Positions 1-10,345 of a DNA stretch of 64,000 nucleotides are shown here, one piece after another. The stretch lies in assembly GCA_964035575.1 (NCBI GenBank), contig OZ037904.1:992001-1056000 (forward strand), written 5' to 3'. A program made the translations under genes and the position numbers. Each line of letters opens with the position of its first letter. The stretch's first letter is position 1. Source of the DNA: Rhynchopus sp. YZ270_cl-10 (taxonomy: Eukaryota > Euglenozoa > Diplonemea > Diplonemida > Diplonemidae). Below the pieces are notes generated by a model. The model ran no database searches. It saw only the letters and a program-made list of their open reading frames with translations, and was not told where the DNA came from.

Positions 1-301
1 TTCCACAAACCTCAAGAGGCAAAACCAAGGAAGTGTGGCTTTACCAACACCCCTTCGACCTACACTACTTATTTTTTTTTTCTTTTTTTTCTTTTTCAAA
101 AAAACAGGTGTGGGCAGTTCCTAAGATGGAGCATTGTCCCAAGGCTGTATGTGTGCATAAAATACATTTTTTTCTTCAGTTTTTCAACCTTTTTCTCTCG
201 ATGCAATATTTTTCTTTTTCCCTTCAGCAATCTTTCATTTTAAACTACGCTGAAAAAAAAGAGCAAAAAAAGTGTTTTTGATCACTTTTTCTTTGATAAT
301 T

Positions 302-352
302 CCACCTGATTTTTACCCCGCGTATAGGCGCGTTTTGCGCGTAAAGGCTGGG
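302..352 (+). mobile_element. partial MITE, single arm related to 27117-27213
   Basis: It begins CCACCTGATTTTTACCCCGC and continues through GTATAGGCGCG, matching the left arm of the complete 97-bp foldback element upstream of the proteasome gene. The opposite arm is missing, so this is a remnant or solo arm. Confidence 0.55.
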
Positions 353-484
353 AAAAAGGGCTACGTATGATGTATTATTGACGTATTAATACGTAATACG
401 TGGGGTAAGCCACGTATTTTAGATCACTGCTTTGTGGAGCCTGCGCAGATGACGCTGCGTAATAACGAATGGGATCAAAAAAAA

Positions 485-525
485 GGTGACTAAGCAAAAG
501 AGAGGCTTAGGGTCATCTCATCACC
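485..525 (+). repeat. S2 hairpin repeat
   Basis: S2 family: a 40-bp unit reading GGTGACTAAGC, a short loop, GAGGCTTAGG, then TCATCTTACAAAC and usually a T-run. CTAAGC pairs with GCTTAG. This copy ends TCATCTCATCACC. Confidence 0.6.
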
Positions 526-700
526 TTTTTGGTTGCTTTTGAATTTGCACAAAAAAAAAAAAAAAAACAAACAGTTGCCCACATATGCTATACTGCGAGG
601 TGCATATCTGCCCGTTGAGGTCCATCTACACTCGCGGGGACCACCTGGCAGTACCTGGATGATCTCGACCAGTCTTTTCCTGCTGTACAATTGTGATAAA

Positions 701-740
701 GGTGACTAAGCACATGAGGCTTAGATGCATCTTACCAAAC
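701..740 (+). repeat. S2 hairpin repeat
   Basis: Copy with loop CACATGAG and ending GCATCTTACCAAAC. A long T-rich tract follows. Confidence 0.65.
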
Positions 741-1194
741 CCTTCTCTGTTTTTTATTTTTCTTGATTTTTTTTTTGCCCTTTGGCAGGGTGCGCCCTAT
801 GAGTCCAGTGGAAACCCTGCTTTTTGGTGGATTTCTCTTCAAAATTGTTGCCTTGGTGGGGGAGGTCTGTGTGGTTATATACTTGATTTTTTGTTTCTGT
901 TTTCCCTTTCTTTGTTTGCCTTTTTGAGATCTGTGCCCCCCACCCGCGAGGCTTATTCATTCTTTTTTGAAGTTTTCATTTTTTTTTGGTTTGCTTGCCC
1001 CGTTTCCGTTGGTTCCTTGTTTTTTTTCTCTCTTTTTTTCTTCGTTTTTTTTTCTATGAACTTGATTCAATTTTCTTGTTGGTCTGCACACTGTTTTTTT
1101 ATGAAAGATGTAAAATCATCGCATTTTATATGCGATTTTTTTTTTTTTGCGATCCGTTCTCAATCAAAAGCCTATTCGGCTTCCTCCACATCAA

Positions 1195-1240
1195 GGTGAC
1201 TAAGCACACGGTGAGGCTTAGGTTCGTCTTACAACTTTTC
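1195..1240 (+). repeat. S2 hairpin repeat
   Basis: Copy with a slightly longer loop (ACACGGTGAG), ending TTCGTCTTACAAC before a T-run. Confidence 0.65.
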
Positions 1241-1461
1241 TTTGCTGTGGTACATGGTACATGGTACATCAAGGTCACAAAATTATTTTCCAAATGTACA
1301 CCAGAAATGGTGTGGCTGAAGGGTGGGGTGATTCGCACTTCTTGCGCACTTTTCCGCACTTTTTGCGCTCCCTCATTCAACCACACCACAGAAGTTTTTT
1401 TTCCCCTCTTTTTTGCGGTACACTTTTCTTAGGGCTCCTTTTAGATGCGGTAGAGATATCA

Positions 1462-1545
1462 GATGTAAACCACGAAATGGACGTAGGACTGCATGGGTCC
1501 ACCCTACAGTTTCATCATGTCACGAGAGCTTTGTATTTGCAGCCT
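1462..1545 (+). repeat. S3 interspersed repeat
   Basis: S3 family: about 110-130 bp, starting GATGTAAACCACGAAATGG, then GGACTGCATGGTTGGG, a CCGGTACA segment, GGTACACTGTTCACGAGAGG and finally GTATTTCAAGTCAAC with a T-run. This copy has lost the GGTACACTG block. Confidence 0.55.
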
Positions 1546-1882
1546 ATTCGTTCAATACTTAGTGAAAGGGAATTCCTGCTCGGAGTATTACCCGTTAATA
1601 TGTGTATTTTTGAAAGCAGTTGTGGGCAGTTCCTGGCGGAATGCGACCCTCACTGTCGCGAGAGGGCTTTGTATTTTAAGTCAACTTTCTTTTTTGTCTT
1701 CCCCGAAAGCGATGTTCACAAAATGCAAGCAAAGTCTTACCCCCCCCTTTGCAGACTACCCGATAGTTTGTTCGGAGATATACACGGCAATAATACCAAC
1801 GAAAGAAGAAAAATTATTGGGAGCGGATTTGTGTTGCACGATGGCAACTTGCACGATTTCAACAATTTACCAAAATAAAGTA

Positions 1883-1938
1883 AAGAGAGTAGAGCTCATC
1901 CTCTCGGATGTCTACACTACATACAAAGTTTTCAAAAA
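1883..1938 (+). repeat. S1 interspersed repeat
   Basis: S1 family: about 50 bp, TAGTGGAGTTCATCCTCGGG, then TGTCTACACTAATACAACC and AAGTTTTC with an A-rich tail. This copy reads CTCATCCTCTCGGATG and ends AAGTTTTCAAAAAA. Confidence 0.6.
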
Positions 1939-2328
1939 AATAGTGGATATTGCACAGCTGTGGCAACACAACCGAGGCAACTACACTACCCCAACAATTT
2001 ATCAAATAAAAAAGCCTTCGGGCGACACTGAGTTTTATACAGATCCTGCTCTAGCAGGTGATTGTCGACACAAAAAAAAACAAAAAACCAAAAAAACAAA
2101 CAAAAAAAACCAACCCCTGTGCATTCCACAGGTGACACACAGCGATTCGAATTATCTAACGCCAAAGGCAGGGACGCACCCCTTGCACACGTCCTTCGCA
2201 AAACGCGTTTTGTTTTTTTTTATCCATCACATTCAAAAAAAAAATTCTTCTGTCTTTATTTATTTTTTTTGGGGATTTGCCAATTCGGGGGATTCTTTTG
2301 TTTTTGTTTTATTTCCAGCGATATTCTA

Positions 2329-2370
2329 GGTACACTGTCACGAGCGGGCTTTGTATTTTTTCAAGTCAAC
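2329..2370 (+). repeat. S3 repeat, 3' half only
   Basis: Contains GGTACACTGTCACGAGCGGG followed by CTTTGTATTTTTTCAAGTCAAC and a T-run. The 5' half of S3 is absent. Confidence 0.5.
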
Positions 2371-2507
2371 ACCCTTTTTTTTTTTTTTTATTTTCTCCAG
2401 GGAAGAAACGTAAAAAAAATAGCACATGCAACACACTCGATTTCTACACAACCACCCACCCCTCTCTCTCTCTCTCCCTTCCCTCTCCCCTAAAAAAATC
2501 CACTTCC

Positions 2508-2509
2508 AG
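2508..2509 (+). promoter_or_regulatory. candidate splice acceptor before the 2526 gene
   Basis: A pure CT tract (about 2461-2490) is followed by CCACTTCCAG, and the start codon lies 16 nt beyond the AG. This is the layout expected of a spliced-leader trans-splice site; a normal 5'UTR intron would look the same in genomic DNA. Confidence 0.4.
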
Positions 2510-2525
2510 AAACAAAAACAAAACC

Positions 2526-3368
2526 ATGAGCGACGCTGGCCTCGGCTCGCGTCGCAGCTCCCGCGCCACCGGGAGTCGTCCTGCCTCTCGGGTCGGCTCT
2601 GTGGTAGGACACCCTAACGATACCTCTGCGCTTGAGGAGGTGCCCACCCATGGTGCAGGGTATTGCAAGGAGGCGGGGCGGGTGGTGGCACGGTACACTG
2701 ACGATACGGATAGGGTGAAGAGGTTTGCATTAGGTGACGTATATGATGCTGTAAAGCTTGACGACAAAATGCTGGCCGACACCTATGAAGAGTTTCGCCA
2801 GGCTAAGCTCTACAAGCAGCTCCGCCTCCACGACCTAACACGCAGCGTCGAACTGGAGGAACGTCTTCGACTACTCTCTGTGGAGGAAAAGGTGTTGTCC
2901 GAAGAACGTCTCCGCCTCGGTACAGTCGCAGAACAATTAATGCGCCGCGCGAGACGCAAATTTTCCAAAGAATCCGAAGCCGCAAGATGGCTAGAACAAC
3001 AAAAATACGAGTCAGACATGAAATTCATCGTAGACAGCGAGAGGGAGAGGCTTGTTCGGAAGAGACGTGCTTTTGAGGTGACAAACACAACAGGGGCAGA
3101 TCTTGAAGGGGTGGAGCATGTAACCAACCCTGCCCTCCTTCGTGAGGCTGATGTAGTGCTCCTAATGACCGTCGCGATAGGCAAAAACCATGATGAAATC
3201 CTGACCGTGCGCGAAGGTGACAACTACCAGGAGGTGGCATCGCGGTTTGCAGCGACACACAAACTGCCCCTCCAAGTGATCCCTCCCCTTGTCGATGAAA
3301 TTCGCAAGCATGCACGCAGACCTACGGCAGAGCCTGCACCGTTGCATGCGTACAATCCTGTGGTATGA
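2526..3368 (+). CDS. 280-aa helical protein with conserved C-terminal protist motif
   Basis: I do not recognise a named orthologue. The start is the first ATG after the CT-tract/AG; upstream codons are low complexity. Residues 1-35 are Ser/Arg-rich and probably disordered. Residues 95-195 are rich in Leu, Glu and Arg in heptad-like spacing and look like a long helix or coiled coil. The last 75 residues contain a block (VLLMTVAIGK, then DEILTVREGDNYQEVASRF and LPLQVIPPLVDEI) that recalls a short strand-strand-helix motif at the ends of many flagellate coiled-coil proteins, typically written as acidic 'VxEGD...A..F...H.L' followed by 'L...I'. That resemblance comes from memory and was not searched. 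A structural or cytoskeletal role would fit, but the function is unknown. Confidence 0.75.
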   Translation: MSDAGLGSRRSSRATGSRPASRVGSVVGHPNDTSALEEVPTHGAGYCKEAGRVVARYTDDTDRVKRFALGDVYDAVKLDDKMLADTYEEFRQAKLYKQLRLHDLTRSVELEERLRLLSVEEKVLSEERLRLGTVAEQLMRRARRKFSKESEAARWLEQQKYESDMKFIVDSERERLVRKRRAFEVTNTTGADLEGVEHVTNPALLREADVVLLMTVAIGKNHDEILTVREGDNYQEVASRFAATHKLPLQVIPPLVDEIRKHARRPTAEPAPLHAYNPVV

Positions 3369-4788
3369 GGGTTTTGAGGTGTTGTGTGGGAGGAAATAAG
3401 GGGTAGGGGATGCACCCTCGGGGTTCTGCGTTGATACAGCCAATGCCAAGAAAAACACAAAAAAGTAGTGGAGCACACTAGGGTGGTTACACTATGCAAC
3501 CAAGTTTTAACAAAAAAACAAAAAAATATGCGACATTGTGCACAGAACCTACCTCGGTAGGCTATTGTCGATGCAACAACAACAAAAACAAAAGAAAACT
3601 ACAACTACTTCGTTTTTTAATGCCTTTTTCACAAAAAAGCTTTCGCTTCTTTTGGACTGCACCTCTAGATGAATCTAACCATTTTTTTACATCCACAGGT
3701 AGACCACTCACAAGCGTTCTCCCACCGCCCCTCTGAGGCATCGCACTATCAAGGGAGCTCCTACGCAGGGCACGATAGGGTCTTCGAACACCGTTGAGAG
3801 GGAAGGGGTGGACCGTGCCGTAGATACGGGAGGGACTACTGGGGTCGAAACGACAGAGCGCTGAGGTGGTCCATGTGTGTGGGGTTGGAACAAAGGGGGG
3901 TGTGGGCACGTGGTGCGGAACATTGTCCAGCATGTGTCTAGGTGGTTTATAGAATTTTTTAGAGTGCCCACCAGTGAGGGAAATGACCCGTTCTGTGGGT
4001 AGGTCTGTGGCTTTTGTGGTTTGTTACAAGCTTGGTAGCCATAGTTTTAGCAATGTATTTACCACGTCCTGATTTTACCCCCTTTTTTGCTGCATTGAGA
4101 TGTGCTGTGGGAGGCCTTTGTTCTGTCAATACTCCCCCCCTTTAGTCCCAACAAGCCTCAAACTCGAGGTTAAACGTAATCGCCATTCTATTTCCCTCCC
4201 TTTTCCGCATCTTTTAAAATTTTGGGGTGTTTTTTTATATGAGATTCTGGCCGAACGGTTCTTTCCCTCCTTTTGTTGTTGCTATTGTATGTGTGAACTG
4301 TGATCCCAACACTCAAATCTTTCTAGTTGGTTTGTGCCCTGTCTTTTGGTTCTTTTCAGTTTATTTTCTCCCCCCCCTCCGGCCCCCCCTCCCCCACTTT
4401 AGTGTATTATGTGATAGATTTGCAAAATTATTAAAAAAGGGCATCTTTTTTCAGTTTTTTTTTTTAGATACATTTTCACGCCAATCACCACATATTTCCC
4501 CTCTCCCTCCCCCCTTCCCTCCCCTCCCCTCCTCCTCCACATTCCACAACTCAGAAGGGGTCGGTCAACAATTTTTTTTTGGGGGTACAAAATCTTCCCC
4601 CCTTTGGCGAGATTTGGTTTACAAAACAATATAGTGAAGCTCCTTTTTTCCCTTCATATTTACACTTTGATTATTCAAAACCAAATTTTCAAAAAAAAAT
4701 ATTTGAGAACCTATCATCTTATCCTTCCTCACCATTGAGTTCTTCTATACCAAAGTGATTTTTGTTTTGGAAATTTAACAAAATAAAA
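3369..4788. other. intergenic, low complexity
   Basis: Contains one S1 copy (3464-3512), an S5-like motif (3541-3575, GGCTATTGTCGATGCAAC) and long C- and T-runs. No convincing gene on either strand. Confidence 0.55.
3464..3512 (+). repeat. S1 interspersed repeat
   Basis: Variant with GGAGCACACTAGGGTGG instead of the usual TTCATCCTCGGG, sharing the AACCAAGTTTT end. The same variant recurs at 17238 and 18883, so S1 has at least two subfamilies. Confidence 0.55.
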
Positions 4789-6594
4789 ATGCCAGAACAA
4801 GATGACGCAAAATGCGTCGAACGGTGTGTCCGTCGTCGTGAATCAGCATTAGATGTGGTAACAGAACTTACAGAGCGATTCATCGCTTATGGCAGCACCT
4901 CTCCATCCAATCCACAACCCCCTTCAACCGACACTGTCAGCCGCGAAGAAGCTGACTGCGTATTCAAAGCCCTTTTCATTGCAACCCGCGACACCCGCCG
5001 TGCGCTCCACAACCTCGAACCTACAATATATATGCACGCAGGCCACAGCTACATCGGCAAGATGCTCACCGACACTCTCTTCTTAGAACAGCCTTCTACT
5101 AAGCCTATTGTCCCTGAATGGTTTTGGGACAAACCGACTGCGGTGGTCCTCCCTCCTCCTCCTACTCCACCTGTAGAGGTTGAAGCTCCAGCAACACCCC
5201 CATCCGAGGATGAGCAAGAGAGAAAGGCACGTCTCCTCCGACTCCAACGAAGGGCAGTAGTGATAAGCAAAGAGGAGCTGTACGATGTGACGGCCTTCTA
5301 TTTTGAAGGGGCCATGAAGGTGAGGGAAGGGGTCAGCAAAAGGCATGAATGCGCGGTGCAGTTGGGGGTAGTTAGCATTTTTTTTATTTCAGTTGAAGAG
5401 CAAACGGTTCTCCTTGAAGCAAAACTCCAAGACGTTGTCGCAGTCGCCTCCCGAGGAAATGACATTGTCCTCAGCCGTGCCGAAGCGGACCCAATCTCCA
5501 TTACCGTTGTAATGCCGAATGAACGTACCACGCTCCTAAAATGCCTGTATCTCCGTTTTGAAGGAAAAGGTGTCGCATTTCCCGAAGAAATCTATTCACA
5601 CCACACAGAACCATCACAAAGCGGTCTTCTCGACACTTCCCATGCCTCCCCCGAAGTCCATCCATTCGGAGCTAACAAAGAAAACGAATTGGCAGCGTCG
5701 TACTACGGATCCCTCAAATTTGGTGAACACTCTGTATCCTCCCCGCCACGTGGAGGGGCAGGGGGTGGTAGTGCCTCCCTCCAACCCCCTGGGGTCTCAA
5801 TTCTTCCAAAATCGACCGCCCCGCTGCGCGCTGCCTTATCCATACTAAACCAACTGGAAGACGGAAACGGGCCTCCCTCCTCCCCCTTACGAAGAATCTC
5901 ACCTTACAACGCAGATGTCCTCTATGCACCAGGTTCCCCTTCTGGCGAAAAGCTCCTGAGATACCAGAGTGCCGTCAAAACCTACCCCGACGCTTTTAAG
6001 AAGGGCAAGACCTATTACAACCCTCACGGCGCTGGGTCCGTTTTGAATGATTTTTTAAGGTCGACTGCATCAGATACCGCTGTCCCTGTAGTGGCAGAAG
6101 CTGGTGAATCTAGTGGTGAATATATAAGAAACTGTCATTTGAGGAGTGAGTTGAGGGGATTGCAAAGGGATGCAGCGGATATGGAGGCGAAGTTGAATGG
6201 GTCTGTGAGGTCTTCTGCACCGTCGTCTGCAGTGCAGAAGACGCCGAACGACAGAGGTTTTGACATTTCTATCGATCCGGCAGAGGCGAACACCCGCAAA
6301 ACCGACAAAGAACGAAGAGAAAACCCTTCCTCCGCTGCAGTGGCTGCCCTCATCCCGCCCTCGCCAAGGATCAGTCCCGTGCAACGGTTGGCCTCGCGGG
6401 ATAAAGAACGGTTTCTCAGTGCCCTAGCGTTGTCCGCATCACCGCAAACCCCGTTAGTGTCCCTCCCGGACTCAGATCTTGAGTCGCTCGATGTGGCCTC
6501 GCTTCTGAAAGCTGCGCATGATTTGCCGCCAGCGCATTCAGCAAGAGATCTCCCGTTGTTGACGAAGAGAAGGCAGGAGATGGGGAAGGAGTGA
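4789..6594 (+). CDS. 601-aa protein of unknown function, possible PH-like domain
   Basis: Not recognised. The chosen ATG is the first in frame; codons before it (from TTG at 4762) are AT-rich leader. Residues 1-110 look helical and globular. A Pro-rich linker with a PPPPTPP run follows (about 120-145). Residues 155-275 read like a beta-rich fold ending in a helix (ISKEELYDVTAFYFEGAMKV, EQTVLLEAKLQDVVAVASRG, then DPISITVVMPNERTTLLKCL), the order expected of a PH-like domain, though I cannot confirm the family. From about 280 to the end the chain is Ser/Pro/Gly-rich with many SPxR or SP sites and is probably disordered and phosphorylated. Coding GC is higher than the flanks and no intron is needed. 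Confidence 0.8.
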   Translation: MPEQDDAKCVERCVRRRESALDVVTELTERFIAYGSTSPSNPQPPSTDTVSREEADCVFKALFIATRDTRRALHNLEPTIYMHAGHSYIGKMLTDTLFLEQPSTKPIVPEWFWDKPTAVVLPPPPTPPVEVEAPATPPSEDEQERKARLLRLQRRAVVISKEELYDVTAFYFEGAMKVREGVSKRHECAVQLGVVSIFFISVEEQTVLLEAKLQDVVAVASRGNDIVLSRAEADPISITVVMPNERTTLLKCLYLRFEGKGVAFPEEIYSHHTEPSQSGLLDTSHASPEVHPFGANKENELAASYYGSLKFGEHSVSSPPRGGAGGGSASLQPPGVSILPKSTAPLRAALSILNQLEDGNGPPSSPLRRISPYNADVLYAPGSPSGEKLLRYQSAVKTYPDAFKKGKTYYNPHGAGSVLNDFLRSTASDTAVPVVAEAGESSGEYIRNCHLRSELRGLQRDAADMEAKLNGSVRSSAPSSAVQKTPNDRGFDISIDPAEANTRKTDKERRENPSSAAVAALIPPSPRISPVQRLASRDKERFLSALALSASPQTPLVSLPDSDLESLDVASLLKAAHDLPPAHSARDLPLLTKRRQEMGKE

Positions 6595-7655
6595 AAAAAG
6601 AATTCTTGTCAAAGTTTTCAAAAGAAGAACAGAAGAAGAAAAAGGAAGAAGAAGAGGAGATAGGTCAATCGTGTAGATCTATACCGAAATATTCATTACC
6701 CTTCGGGTGATTTTGTGGACAGAACCCGTTCTCGGATAGGGTGATTGTCGAAACTACAAAAAAGAAAGCGTTTTTACTGTGAGAAGAGAGAGAGAGAGAG
6801 AGAGAAATATAGAAGAGTGCATTCTACCCTCTTCTCTTCTTTGATAATCTGTTTTGGTTTGGTGCAAAATTGCCTTTCAGACAAGGGTATTGCCATCAGT
6901 TTTTACTCATATTAGAAAGCATTTTGTTAACGTTATGACTGGCCGATAGGACAATATTTATGTATGTTCAAGTGGAGGGTTTTTTTTCCACTTTTTTTGT
7001 TAGAAATTAGATAATATTATAGAGAGCGATGTGTGTGTTAAAAAGAAAGAGGGGATTATTATGCTTGTAAGACGATATGGAGTGGCAGAGCCCATCTCTG
7101 GTTTGAGGGTTATGTTAGGAGACGCAAAAAAGAGAAAAAAAAAATAGGAAAAGTTGTTGAAAAAAAGCACCTCCTTTTCCCCCCATTTTATTATTTGCTC
7201 GGAATAGCCCTTAGGGGTCCCCGCTGTGCTCCTAGGGTAATTATCGTGCAGGAAAAAAAAAAATATCATAGCCGGCCGTTTAGGCTGGGGAAGGAAAAAA
7301 GGGGTATCGTGGCTTGCCGAGCTGTTGTCACAAACTGCCTCTATTCTCTTCGTCCCACCCCACCCACCTTTCGCATGAACATGGCCGAATTGCGTTTTCA
7401 GCTACTCCACTAACTGCTCTTTTTCAGTGCCAGGCTGTACTATCGACGTCACCTTTTATTTTTTTCTGACAAATTGTTTGGAGTAGTGTAGTTGCCTCGG
7501 GTTTGTGTTCGCCACAGTTATGCAATCTCCACTGTTTATCTCTTCAATCACTCCATACAGGCATTTATCTTTGCTTTTTTTGCTTTTTTATACACAACAT
7601 AAACCGCGCACTCTCACCCCGCACCGTACACTACACTACATAACTTCTCTTTACT
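6595..7655. other. intergenic, low complexity
   Basis: A purine-rich start, a GAGAGA run near 6787, one S5 motif, and at 7479-7530 the TAGTGTAGTTGCCTC repeat that recurs at 22138 and, inverted, at 1935. No gene supported. Confidence 0.55.
6715..6760 (+). repeat. S5 hairpin repeat
   Basis: Reads AGAACCCGTTCTCGGATAGG then GTGATTGTCGAAACTAC and an A-run. Related motifs occur near 2035, 3545, 17158, 17638, 17840 and 29893; all keep (G)ATTGTCGA and an AGAACC start. Confidence 0.5.
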
Positions 7656-8243
7656 ATGCCTCAACAACAGGGATGGACCGACGTCAGCTCTGTGCTGGAG
7701 GTTCTGAAGGTGCGGGCAGTGGCGAAGCTGGTGCGTGGGGTCGACGCTGCTGAGGTGTCTGCGATTGTGGAGGAGCGGATCGGGTGTGATGCATTCCAAA
7801 AGCATGCGGCACACCTTGTTGTTGGGGCAACCTCTGCCGAGGCAGGTAGACTCCTATCCCAGCTGGTCTATAGGGAGATCTGCCAAGCAAAGCAAACCGC
7901 TGTCTCCCAACAAAGCCTCAGAACGGTGCGCACCCTCCCCGCCAGCTCTGCGCCGAAGGATACTGACATAGCCTGTTCGATTTGCTTGACCAGGTCCGTC
8001 GAAAATTGTCTCGAAAATTCTTCTGTTCTTCGAGAGAGCGTTCATTGCAGCCGATGGGGGAATGTGGAAGGGGAAGCGGGGGAGGAGGAGGAGGGGGGAG
8101 AGCAGGAGCGGATTTTTGCAAGCGCCGTCCCAGAGACTTCCTGGACGGCGCTGGAGTGCCGCCATCGCTTCCATACCCCGTGCTTACTTAAGTGGGTTTC
8201 CCGGCACGCCTCCTGTCCACTCTGCCGCGGGCCCGTTCGATGA
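7656..8243 (+). CDS. RING-H2 finger protein, putative E3 ubiquitin ligase
   Basis: 195 aa. Residues 1-80 form a helical N-terminal region with no family I recognise. The C-terminus holds a C3H2C3 RING: C107-x2-C110, then after a long spacer C158-x-H160-x2-H163-x2-C166 and C177-x2-C180, with the usual hydrophobic LLKW and a CPLC end. The spacer between the second and third ligands is 47 residues and includes an acidic run (residues 119-141), far longer than the 10-40 usual for RINGs. RING-H2 proteins typically recruit E2 enzymes and pass ubiquitin to a substrate; the substrate is unknown. No membrane segment is seen. The start is the first ATG after a CT-rich leader. Confidence 0.85.
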   Translation: MPQQQGWTDVSSVLEVLKVRAVAKLVRGVDAAEVSAIVEERIGCDAFQKHAAHLVVGATSAEAGRLLSQLVYREICQAKQTAVSQQSLRTVRTLPASSAPKDTDIACSICLTRSVENCLENSSVLRESVHCSRWGNVEGEAGEEEEGGEQERIFASAVPETSWTALECRHRFHTPCLLKWVSRHASCPLCRGPVR

Positions 8244-8942
8244 CAATGAACAACCCTCACCATCTCCCACCCCACCCCCCTCAAACCTCGAACATAGTAC
8301 ACAACCCCCGTGTACCGAGGGGGTGGTCAGAGAAGAAAAAGGATATAAAAAAATGGGTGGGGTCAATTCGTGGGGGGGGGAATTTTTTTTTTTTGGGGGG
8401 GGGGACAGTCTGCAGACTAAGGATTGGGGGGTCTGGTAAGTAATTAATTAAATGGCTAGTCTGCACGGGGTTTCGTAACCAACAATACAGGCGAAAACGC
8501 CGTTATTTGCATTTTTGAGCCAATCCCAGTCAGTGGTGGGGTCAATCTGGAAAAATGGACAAAATTTTAATGACTTAAATTTTGGACAATATGAGCCCGG
8601 TCACTAATAGCTGGGGCCGATTTTCGGCCAAAAAATTCCTCAAAATCCGGGTTTGTAATATTGACTTCACCTTCGGTTACCCTACAGCGGGGGGTGAAGG
8701 AAGGTTGTGGAAAAGGGTCCTTATTTGCATTTTTGGGATCCGCCCGTGCAGTGGTGGGGGTCAATCTCAAAAATTGGACAATTTTTTGACCACTTAAATT
8801 TTGAAAAATATGGGCCCGGTCACTAATACGTGGGGCCATTTTTCAAAAATATCGGGGTGGTATGGTAAGTAATTAAATGAAAAAATTAGTCTGCAGTCTG
8901 GGGGGGGGAGGGAGGGGGGTGGGGGGGGCGGGGTGTGGGGTA
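8244..8942. other. G-run rich intergenic with satellite-like copies
   Basis: Begins with G-runs around 8375-8405, then two diverged copies of the 261-bp unit between two similar segments (GGTAAGTAATTAA near 8433 and GGTAAGTAATTAAATG near 8862, each near AGTCTGC). This suggests one element spanning about 8405-8915. Confidence 0.5.
8527..8850 (+). repeat. two diverged copies of the 261-bp dispersed satellite
   Basis: Shares GTGGTGGGGTCAATCT, TTTTTTGACCACTTAAATTT and ATGGGCCCGGTCACTAATAC blocks with the tandem array at 23502-24285 and the inverted copies at 46063-46304. The second copy is truncated. Confidence 0.7.
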
Positions 8943-9020
8943 CACAGCTGAGAATAAGCCGGGTTCCCGGTCAAGGTCCTGGTCCAGGTCCCGGGTCCCC
9001 GAGTCTTATTCTCAGCTGTG
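8943..9020. mobile_element. small TIR element with GGTCCC-type core
   Basis: Ends are CACAGCTGAGAATAAG and CTTATTCTCAGCTGTG, a perfect 16-bp inverted pair. The core is degenerate GGTCCC/GGTCCT repeats. It lies in a G-rich tract and is a short relative of 12257-12632. Confidence 0.7.
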
Positions 9021-9713
9021 GTGGGGTGTTGGGATCGTTTCGTGTGTGTGAGAGACACATAAGATCTTTGAGGTTTTCTAACGATTGTGATCAAAGTGAG
9101 GTTATCTTATAAACTTTTTCTTTTTTGATTTTGACCCCCCCTTCTTTTTGATTTTTTTTTGAGAGTAACAGCAACAAAATTGGATATGTTTCCTCCCTTT
9201 CCCCACCCCCTCCCTCACCCCCCCTTTTTTTACATACGTTTTCAAAAATAAAATGAAACCAAAAAAAATGGCAAAAAATTGCCAATGTTTTATAACTTTC
9301 TTACTTTGTGTTTTTTTTGTTCTTAGTGCACCCTATTATACCTTCTATTCAGTAGAATAGTTAGTATAATGCAAATAATGTTCTTGTTTTGTTTTTTCTA
9401 CTTAAGTTTGTATGATCTCTTCTAGCGATATATCTCGTTATCATATCTTTTAGACGAAAAAAGAGCTGCCATGTTACAAAGTCTAATTCATGGAAACGAT
9501 AAGTATACAGGGCCTTCTTCCTTCCCCATTCACCTCACCCCCTCTCTGTCAAAGGTATTGTGTACACAGCGAACGCATACTGCCGTCTTTTTATAATATT
9601 TTTTTGTGTCTTTTTTTGTGTCTTTTTTGTATTCATCCATTGAAACAAAAAGGTGTCGAAATACAGAGAAAAGGAAAGAGAGTTGTGTCTAATTAGAGGT
9701 CCCGCCTGGTGTC

Positions 9714-9760
9714 TTGGTGCTTGCGTTATTGAGGCGTTAGTACTTTCAATTTCACTTTAA
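9714..9760 (+). repeat. S4 interspersed repeat (diverged)
   Basis: S4 family: CAGTGCCTGCGTCCGCCGAT, GAACGGTGAGGCG, TTTGCACTTTCAACTTCTC then a T-run. This copy reads GTGCTTGCG, GAGGCGTTAGTACTTTCAA. Confidence 0.5.
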
Positions 9761-9851
9761 AGTATAGCAGAGATTCACAGCAAAAAAAAGGTGACGGCTG
9801 CGTGGAGTTCACAGTGGTGTCTACATGTGGTCAATTTTTCAAAAAAAAATA

Positions 9852-9905
9852 AATAGTGGAGTTCATCCTCGGGTGTCTACACTAATACAACCAAGTTTTC
9901 AAATA
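9852..9905 (+). repeat. S1 interspersed repeat
   Basis: Near-consensus copy: GTGGAGTTCATCCTCGGG, TGTCTACACTAATACAACC, AAGTTTTC plus A-rich tail. Confidence 0.7.
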
Positions 9906-10299
9906 AAGGCAAGTAAAAAATAAAGCACCCACTCACGACGGATGAGGCTTCTTCTGCCCAATACGCGTGTCTGGGAGCGATTCAGGCGGCCCTAGCTGGA
10001 CCATACTCCTTGACTTCAAATCCCTCTGAGTTATAATTTTGTTTTGTTTTTTTTTAAATTTTTGTTGTTGATATTTTATTGTGAATGCTAATGGCATGTT
10101 TAAAAACTTGTTCATAAAATGCATTATTCTTCCAGAATTCTTAGAAAAAAAAAAAGGTCGTCCTGAGTTCTTTTTGTTCGAAAGGAGGGGGGGGTAAATC
10201 AATCCTTGCTCAACTTTTGGTTACCCTCTTTCTCCCTTTCCCATATTCCCCCCATTTTTTTGTTTCTCTTGGAAAAAACAAGCAAATAAACACTGCAGT

Positions 10300-10345
10300 G
10301 TGTAGTCATCCTTGGGTGTCTGCTACTAATACAACCAAGTTTTCA
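10300..10345 (+). repeat. S1 interspersed repeat
   Basis: Copy with TAGTCATCCTTGGGTGTC and ACTAATACAACCAAGTTTTC before an A-rich stretch. Confidence 0.65.

Larger units (their letters stand above)
1..2525. other. gene-free leader region rich in short repeats
   Basis: No supported gene. The stretch holds T- and A-runs, half of a small TIR element (302-352), three S2 hairpins, S3 and S1 copies, and, at 1935-1992, an antisense copy of a motif also present at 7479-7530 and 22138-22190 (plus-strand core TAGTGTAGTTGCCTC). The open frames here are T-rich, do not resemble protein and mostly overlap repeats. Confidence 0.6.
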
